NCBI GenBank assembly: GCA_951812925.1
Contig: OX638369.1
Location: forward strand, 64,184,228-64,248,227
Source of the DNA: Calliopum simillimum
Lineage: Eukaryota > Arthropoda > Insecta > Diptera > Lauxaniidae
Length of the DNA stretch: 64,000 nucleotides
Direction of reading: 5' to 3'
Part shown: piece by piece, positions 56,606 to 64,000 of the stretch
Layout of the letters: every line of letters starts with the position of its first letter
Numbering within the stretch: the first letter of the stretch is position 1
Made by a program: the position numbers and the translations under genes
Notes under the pieces: generated by a model
Databases searched by the model: none
Told to the model about the DNA's origin: nothing
What the model saw: only the letters and a program-made list of their open reading frames with translations

Positions 56606-57573
56606 GTGAGCGAGCCAAAATTGTCTCACTTTCGTTTTAATGACATCCTTGACTTAGAGTGCCCTTTTTGTAAAGCTAAGCTGAAAAAAGATGGACATCT
56701 GGCCTTGCAACTTAAACAAAAAAAGGTCCTCGGTTATAAAAGAGCTAGAGCCTTATCTAAAGAGACAAATAAAAGGCGAATCTTTTAGCGTGATATAAAG
56801 TAACAACGAAAAAAAAAAAAAACAAACAGATTCGCGCGATTCATACTCTCTCGCAACTAATCTGACAGTGTTCGGAGAGGAAAAAAATACATCGATTTGT
56901 AGGTATGTTGTCCAAAGTGGGCGGAGGAAAGTACCAATCCTTTCAATTTCAGTGTTAGATTATATGGCTGAAATAAACTTGAATAAAAATGCAAAAGAAG
57001 AAAATGCTTATTTGCGGTGGGATCGAACCTATGTTATCTCAAAAACCATAAGCAATAAAGCACTTTTCAGACCAAATTCAATCAAAATCACCATCGAAAA
57101 TGTCTATTTCTGTTCTGTTACTAATTTTTTTTTAGGTCTCTGATGTTAAAAAAAAGAAGGAGAACACCAAGGATTTTAAAGTTTTGGGTTTTTCAATCTT
57201 CATACATCAAGGAAACTTTCTGCATACCTACTAAGTTTTTCTTTTTAATTCAGGAAACTGTGGTAATTCAAAAAATAAGAAATTCGATTATTAAATTAGG
57301 AATATCTTTCGAAAAAGAGCAGCTGCGATTTTTGGAAATACATAATGCTTTTTCATCGAGAAAGGCTATAAAAAAATACTGCATACTCAACAAATTTTTG
57401 CATTTAAGGCTGATACCCAATAATAAAAAAGCAAAATTAAAAAATTGTCATATTTTTTTTAATATAACATTTTTTTATTACGTTAACATAGTACTTCCAT
57501 TTCCATTAACTTCAACATAAATATTACTTTCTTTAAGTAATAAAAAACAAAAAAAATCATTCAGGATCAAATA
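56606..57573. other. Open frames without recognisable function
   Basis: Plus-strand frames at 56606-56788 (contains DLECPFCKAKLKKDG), 56868-57143 and 57143-57520 are consecutive, the last rich in Ile, Phe and Lys. None shows a family motif, and the junctions lack convincing splice sites. They could be remains of a transposon gene. Confidence 0.3.
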
Positions 57574-60311
57574 CATGGTGGACAAAAAAATAGGGTTATT
57601 GTTGAAAAATCATTAAAAAGTTGGGAAAATAAAAAATTATATTGCAGCAGCTAACATTTAGTAGCATTACCCTTATTATTAATCACTGAGCGACATCTTT
57701 TTGGCATTGAGTCAACCAAGGCCTGCAAATTTCTTTTCGGAATATCGTACCAAACTTTTGAACTTTTGCCCACAACTCCTAATTGTTTTTTGGTTTTATT
57801 GGTTCTATTTTCTCTTTAACTGTTTTCCACATATTTTCGATGGGTTTAAGTCCAAAGATTGCACTGGCGCACACAGGTGCCAATCGAAGTAAAAGCTGGC
57901 CAAAAATCATGAAATCGACTTGCGATTTCGATTATTTTTTCAGCCAAGTTCTGTAAAGAGAACACCTGCGCATGATTTGGCGTTTGAAATATTACGTAAT
58001 ATCGAGCTGCCTCTCTTGTACCTTAACGCAAAGTCGTAGTTCCTAGCACAGATTATTTTTCTTCCTTGCAAGAGTGATATTGTATGCGTTGTTATTGGTT
58101 TCCAAAACAAAAAAACGTTAAGAACGTCATTGGATAGTATGGAGGACACCCCCAGGTACGTAAATAATGATAATCGATACTAAATTAGAAAATATTAGTG
58201 GTTTTTTGAATACATGATGTAAGGTTAGCTGCGAGAGATACAAATTGGAGAGTCATAGAGCTACAAAAAAAGTTCCACCTAGTTCCACTCTGGCGACAAC
58301 GGGGTCTTTTTGTCAAATGATTTTTCTATAATTGGTGAAAAAATTGGGTGCTCGTTTGCTTCCTATGCTTGCTCACAGTGAAAGATTCTGCCAGTCCGAA
58401 TGCTCTTAATCAAATTGCAGACGTAGTTTGAAAAATACTTTTTTGAAATTTAGTCCTATGAAAGAATTTTTCTTTCCAAAAAAATATATTTTGGAAGGTA
58501 AAAAAGGTGTACCTGGATACGTTTTTTCTAGTTTAGTACTAAAATTGTTGTAAATTTAGTACTTATTACCAAATACGAAAAATTTTATCTTATATAGCCT
58601 AATTCAATACCTTTGCAAGAGTGGTCTGAACATGTAAATCGGTTAAGAAATGTCTAAGTTATTGACAATTATTTGAGAAGAGTTTGTCACAATTTACAGA
58701 TTTTTTCACTCTTTGTACCCTTCCACAAGCCACGAAAAAAAATCGCAAAATTTTTTTTTGCCTATTCTTAAAAACTAGGCATAAAAACTAGGCATAAAAC
58801 AAAACCATGTACCAAATTTCAGCGAAATCGGAAGGGTTGTAGCAGACCTTGTTACGCTAGGCATGGAATGGCTGTATTGCATTTTGAATTTTTTATTTAT
58901 ATAGGGGGTGCCACACCCTCTTTTCCTAATTCACCTAGCTTTTGCTCAAAGTTTTCATTTAATATTCTTAGTATCTCAGTGAAATTTGTACGGCTTACCT
59001 CAAAAAACGCTTTTAGTATAGCATTTTTAAACTTGCTTATATGGGAGGTGTCACGCCCCCTTGTCCGAACTCAACTTATTTTTGCTCAAAAGTTGCACTT
59101 ACTATCCCTAGTGCCTAAAAACTGATTTTCAAAAGCTTACGTGAAGAATTACATTTTTGGCCAGCTTTTACTTCGAGTGGCACCTGTGTGTGGCGAAGTC
59201 ATCAATTCAACATTATTGTCCGAAATGCATTTTTTTGCTGGACGCGAAATGTGTTTTGGGTCGTTATTTAGCTGAAATTACCATTTTAATGACATACTCC
59301 ATTCAGTATATGCAAGCATGACTTTTTCCAAGATGCGGACGCAAATATTTGCGTTCATTATTTCCCTGATGCAGTACACAGGCACAGCACCAGCACAAGA
59401 AACATAAAATTCCCATTATATTGCCACCTTTATGTTTGATGGTTTTGGTGAAATCGTGAGGATTATATTATGTATTTATTGGACGTCTTATCCAAGTCTT
59501 TCATCACTATCAATTAAATTAACTTTTGTTTTGTCCAACAAAAAGGTTTTGTGTCATTGTTTTCCGTTAACTACGCCGTCCCAATCTGATTATAATTTTT
59601 CGAATGCTCATCGGCTATTCCTATGTCTCTTGGGACTTTCCGTGATGATCATCAGAAAATATTTTTTTTGACACCAAACGCTGCCTAACAGTTCTGGTAG
59701 AAACTGGAATTCCAAACTCTGTTTGGATGACTACAACAGACTTAAAAGAATTCCGACATGATCCCTTCGCGAAATATATATCATCTTTCAGTTGTTTTTC
59801 GTGATTTACCGCAATTTAATTTTTTCTTTTGTGGTAGCATATCATTACAAACAAAATTTTGAGATCCTCCAATTATTTTGGGTATTTCCCGTTGGCTTCG
59901 GAACTCACTTCGTAGCTTTTTGATGTTGAAACGCTCTTCGTTTAAGCAAAGCCTTCCAAGACCTATTTTCGTTCTATATTTGATATAATTTTTATTTACA
60001 ATATCATCTATTATCCAAAACGGAGCTCGAGTGTTACTTCAGCTATTTTGCAAAAAAAGGGAGTTATTTGAAGTATTAAGCAGTGTAAACCTTTTTTTTT
60101 TTTGGTGCATTGAAAGTTTTGCCGTTGTTTTTAAATCGGTGAAAAAGAGAACCGCAATCAATTAAAAATTTTTCCAGACCTGAGTTTTGGAAACACATAA
60201 TAGATTTGCATATTTGGTGCAACAGGTTTCCCGAATTTTTGTGGGCAACATAGAAAAAAAGTTTAAAATATATTGAAGCAATGGGTGACCCTATTTTTTT
60301 GTACGTCACTG
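57574..60311 (-). pseudogene. Tc1-like transposon relic, split by a 1.3-kb insertion
   Basis: The ends share GACAAAAAAATAGGG (57580-57594) and its inverse at about 60289-60303, and TA lies at both sides (57572-57573 and 60312-60313). On the minus strand, DLKPIENMWKTVKEKIEP (about 57790-57855) is the DD34E Glu block of Tc1-like transposases, and the upstream part is scattered over 59196-60050 in several frames with stops. The insertion at 57870-59190 separates the Glu block from the rest. It is heavily decayed. Confidence 0.7.
57870..59190. mobile_element. 1.3-kb element with CACACAGGTGCC ends and 5-bp duplication TGGCG
   Basis: The left end CACACAGGTGCCAATCGAAG matches the inverse of the right end (inward from 59190: CACACAGGTGCCACTCGAAG), and the inverted ends continue through AAAAGCTGGCCAAAAAT, about 38 bp. 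TGGCG is repeated directly at 57865-57869 and 59191-59195. The reading of the host Tc1 relic continues across the site. CAC ends with a 5-bp GC-rich duplication fit Transib; CACACAG does not match the CACWRTG heptamer well. The interior at 58800-59150 resembles the GTGCCACGCC modules of the TATACCCT family. No transposase. Confidence 0.68.
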
Positions 60312-60313
60312 TA

Positions 60314-61204
60314 TGTGGAATTTTAACATTCAAAATTTTGTTTTCAGTTTAGACAGTATTTGGTCCCAAAATTCGATTTTTTCACGATTTTTAATTACTT
60401 ATGTATATTTAAATATGCAGATAAATGGTTTATTTTCCATCTGAAATCCATGCAATTAAAAAATTTACATGTGAGGTTTTTTGTAATTCGCAATTACCGT
60501 GGCTGCTATGTGGATAAGTTATAAGTTCACGTTGGATAACATTACATAAGTTGAGGAGGTTCATAACAAAACGCAATAAATCCACCAGGACAGTTTTTTG
60601 GATAAACGCATAAATGTAATTGAATTCAGTGGATATATATGGGAAATATTTAATTTTAATCTCAACCATTATTTTTGGTATTGGATGACAGTAAAATTAT
60701 TGACCCTTGGTATGCTTCATAACAATGGCTATAATATGTAGAACTGGATTCAGTCAAAAAAACTTAAAATTGTCTAAATTTCTACGCTAAAAGCAGTAGC
60801 AGTTCACTGTACTAGTACATATGGATGACCTGATGACGATGTACAATCACGTGCCCAAGCTATGCAGCCAACTCGATTTCTCTCCAACTTTAAAGTTTAA
60901 GCAAAATCTAAAATTTTTTTTTAATTTGATCTCAGAAATATTATTTCGATTGACCCAACACTGATGAAGCCCTCAGACACTTGATCAAACTGATGACTTT
61001 TTTGTTTGCATGTCTTCCACATTTCCTTTTGTGGCTCAATATTACATGGTGTGGATCAGCAGCGAAAGACATAAGAAGCATAAAGATAGAAAAAGAACCA
61101 AATTTGAGTAAGCATGTATGTTAGTATGTTTTCGTATATAAGGACTGTCCCATAAAAAATTGACACTTTGTTTTTCATCAATAAAAAAATACCCAATGAA
61201 TTTT
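60314..61204. other. No gene recognised
   Basis: AT-rich sequence. The minus frame 60430-60669 has no motif or splice support. Confidence 0.35.
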
Positions 61205-61677
61205 TATACCCCACACCCAGGGTTTATTCACTTCGTTCTTCCGTTCGTAAAGCGGAGAGGGAGGCTTGACAGGTATGGAAAAGTATATATATACTTGATC
61301 AGCGTCACCATCTGAGTCGATATAGCCATGTCCGTCTGTCTGTCTGTGCGTGGAAATATTTTTCACACGAAAACTAACCAAGATAATTCGATGAAATTTA
61401 GCACAGTTGCTTCGTCGTAAAAATTCGCTTGTGGGATTGAAAATTAGTGAAATCGGTCAACGCACACGCCTACCGCCCATAAAAAAAAATATGTTCAAAA
61501 TGTAACTTTATGAGTATTTTTGACGACAACGAAACCCAAATACTCATAAATACTAGAGACGGTAAGCTTAAGCTCTGAACAAAAACAAGTCAAACTCGCA
61601 CAAACGGGCGCGGCACCACCCGCTGCAGTGTAGCGTATTAAATATTTGGCCAGGCCAAAGGTAACACCCTTACTAGT
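61205..61677 (+). repeat. Interspersed repeat family TATACCCT, copy 3
   Basis: It starts TATACCCCACACCCAGGGTT and ends ACACCCTTACTAGT. It carries CTTGATCAGCGTCACC and TAGCCATGTCCGTCTGTC. It has fewer GGCGYGGCACC modules than copies 1 and 2 and is shorter (473 bp). Confidence 0.65.
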
Positions 61678-64000
61678 TTCTTTTTATTTTTTGTTTATTT
61701 AAAAGTAGAAGAAAGAGTACAAATAATCCGTAAACTGTTATTTTATTTTTATTATCTGCAAAATATTTTACTTTTTTCTTAAGGCCCTTTATTAAGATTT
61801 GTACAGTTGTTTCGTCGATAGTACCGTACGACCTTCGCCACTTTTCTTCTGATTTTTTTTTTTTGCAGTACTTTTAATCTTTTAAAGATCCAATTTCATA
61901 AGAGCCCAATGCCTCTCAAAACGTCGCAGCTCTGAGCTCGCAAGCTATGGATAGTCGCGACTATCGATAGTGGAGATAAATTTGAGTGTTTAATTTTTAA
62001 GCACGAAATAGACCTGTGGATTCCACAGTGTGGATGTTGTCGTTTTACACTGAATACTATGCGGATATTAACATATGGCAACACATTAAAAGAAAAACAA
62101 AATAAGAAGAAAGAGATAACACAGAAAATCGTTTTAGAAAAACCGTGTTAACACGCTCTGGTACCACTCTAAGTTAGCTTAAGAGTAGTGATAGGTGGCT
62201 AAGTCAAGCTATAAAACTAAAGTGCCTTCATGTTATAAATGGAAAAATACGTTTTTCAAGGCTTTTATGTAACGGTCAAATTTAGTCAAAAAGCCTTCAT
62301 ATAACTTTCGGGCTCGCTTTTAAGCCCTCAGCTGATTTTCATCGGAACGATCTGGTACTTTTTGAACTCTGTAGGACTACAACTTACTGTTCTTCTTTAG
62401 TCTTTGTATAGTAGATTTTAAGGTACTTGCCTTAAGCACAATATCTCATGCTGAAGAGTCGAAATTCTGCTTAAAAAGCTAATTCAGGTTTTTTACTTAA
62501 GGAATTTTATGTACGATAAGTAGACCCTTTATGTAATTCAAAATAACCCTATGAGCAGTGCTTTTTGATGCATCTGTTGTTTTAGCTTTAAGGGCCTTCC
62601 ACACGTACCGTTTTACCTCAAGATTTGCCTTTGCAAACCGGTTTGTGCAGGTAAGTCTGTACGAGTGGACGGTAAAAGTCAAGTTTACTGTCAAGTCAAG
62701 TTTGCCTGTGCTTTTTTTGAATTTCCAAAGATTTTTTTTTTTGCACAAACTAAGCTTGCGCAAGCAAGTTGGAACGTATAGACGGCGTACAGGCCGTGCC
62801 TTCAATCTGTCGTTTAAATTTCGCTCTTCAAATGCATTTACATAACGCGATAAAAAAAAGTATGCACAAGCTCACTAGTTTGCACGAAATAGGTTTGCGC
62901 CCTATAGCTAAATATCTGAATTATTTATTTATTTTTTCAGAAAAGTGTACAAAATCAGTTTTCGAACTTTTTATTGATTGCTAGTTATCTTTTTCGTTTT
63001 AAGCGTCATATTATATTAAAAAATAGCACAAATATTTCGACCAATACCATTATTAGGTAAATCAGAATCTTAAGAAACAAAAGTGCCATTTTATGCTGGG
63101 ACAGCCCTTACATACATATATTACATATAATGCGGCAAGTCTGTAATGAGCAAGAAACTGTGGCAAAGTGTTCTGGGGCAGCAACACAAGATGCTGGTAC
63201 TGAGGAAGAGACAACACGACGCCATGCGCCATTAGGTGTGATGCACCGTCAAAGCCGCTATTGCTCTAGAAATGAATAAGCCGAATGAGATCAAAACGCA
63301 GCATAAAATAAAGGAAGACAATGGTGCAGATAAATGAACATTGCCCGTTGCAATTGCTTTTGGAACGAATAGAGTTTGTGCCTATGAGAAAAAAAAGGAA
63401 AAAAATAAATAAAGACATAACAATAAGGTTACATAAACGTGGTTTCGACTTACAGAATGCACTTGAATATGAAATGAAAAGAAAAAGAAAAAAGTATACA
63501 TTTAAGTTGCTTTCCCAGTTCTTGTTTTGATAAAGGAAACATACATATCTATTCTTCTTGATTCTTTACATGATATTCATTTTATATCGTCTTTAAACAT
63601 GGTTATCATTGCCAACAATCTGTTTCACCACAATTCTCACCATTTCAGATTCTTTGTTATTGTGTTGTCAGAACAACAATAATAACACTGTGCAACAAAT
63701 TGAGCGGAAAACATTTTGAATGAGGTCCATATAAGCTTTTTTTTGGGAAATTTGCGATTGTTGATTCGGAATCAGACAACCGTTTTTTTCTATCAGGTCA
63801 GGGATTCGAGTTATCTTTATATTTAAAGTACAGAAAACGTTATTTTCCGCCATCATCCAGGAAATACAAGTGTCATTCACTTTATCCAAATGCACCGGAT
63901 AGCTATAATCATTAAACTTAAGGTTTAAATGTTTCCAATTGAGTTATCACCCATGGAAGTAAAGGAACTCTATTTTATTCAAAGAACAAAAATAGATTTG
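61678..64000. other. No gene recognised
   Basis: A short inverted pair around GGCCTTCCACACGTACCG (about 62590-62608) and GGAACGTATAGACGG (about 62770-62785) may mark an old MITE. Frames at 62497-62805, 63321-63530 and 63668-63895 lack any recognisable motif. An exon of a gene extending beyond the window cannot be excluded. Confidence 0.35.

Noticed and set aside
56606..56788. Zinc-finger gene from the CPFCK motif
   Set aside because: Only one Cys pair and no second pair at a usable distance; the frame is short.
1..64000. CRISPR array, bacterial operon, rRNA or tRNA genes
   Set aside because: The short tandem units lack spacer-repeat layout and the genes are spliced; no tRNA or rRNA signature was noticed by eye.

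Overview
The window is AT-rich animal DNA with spliced genes, no operons, and long introns packed with transposons. The mix of mariner, Tc1, pogo, Transib, MULE and hAT-type elements and small hairpin MITEs, together with the style of the interspersed repeats, points to a higher fly. I suspect a tephritid fruit fly, but that is inference; no single gene here fixes the species.

One host gene can be supported. It runs on the minus strand from the start codon at 52524 to the stop at 23381. Its five coding exons splice in frame into a 1,406-residue secreted protein: signal peptide, three complete von Willebrand factor C (VWC) domains, about 1,070 residues of Thr/Ser/Pro/Lys-rich mucin-like sequence, and a C-terminal half-VWC. 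All four introns are phase 1. The first intron is about 17.1 kb and the last about 7.6 kb; both are filled with mobile elements.

Layout. Positions 1-3283 hold a nearly complete Transib element (RAG1-like transposase) whose right end starts with the perfect RSS heptamer CACAGTG. Positions 3803-5915 are a long-TIR fold-back element. Positions 5921-6553, 20686-21440 and 61205-61677 are three copies of one interspersed repeat. Positions 7284-11869 are a Transib-like non-autonomous element split by a nested set of palindromic MITEs. Positions 12885-16184 are a complete MULE with a 9-bp target duplication and an intact five-exon transposase that carries a C-terminal RING finger. Positions 16621-17630 are a Ty3/gypsy pol relic, and 18466-22500 hold two dead mariners. 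Inside the last intron of the VWC gene are a Tc1 with a LINE fragment inserted in it, an unclassified transposase relic and a pogo relic. Inside its first intron are a 3.4-kb palindrome (40505-43912) with partial copies, another mariner, a pogo-like element and a second Transib-like MITE (51098-51957). Upstream of the gene are an hAT MITE, a perfect hairpin, and a Tc1-like element split by another element with a 5-bp GC-rich target duplication.

The most notable signals are two. First, a RAG1-like transposase shares the window with three non-autonomous insertions that start with CAC or CAG and have 5-bp GC-rich target duplications; one of them has its empty site preserved at 56045-56049. Second, the intact MULE transposase is fused to an IAP-style RING domain. 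Exon joins were read by eye from splice signals and phase; no alignment or database search was run.
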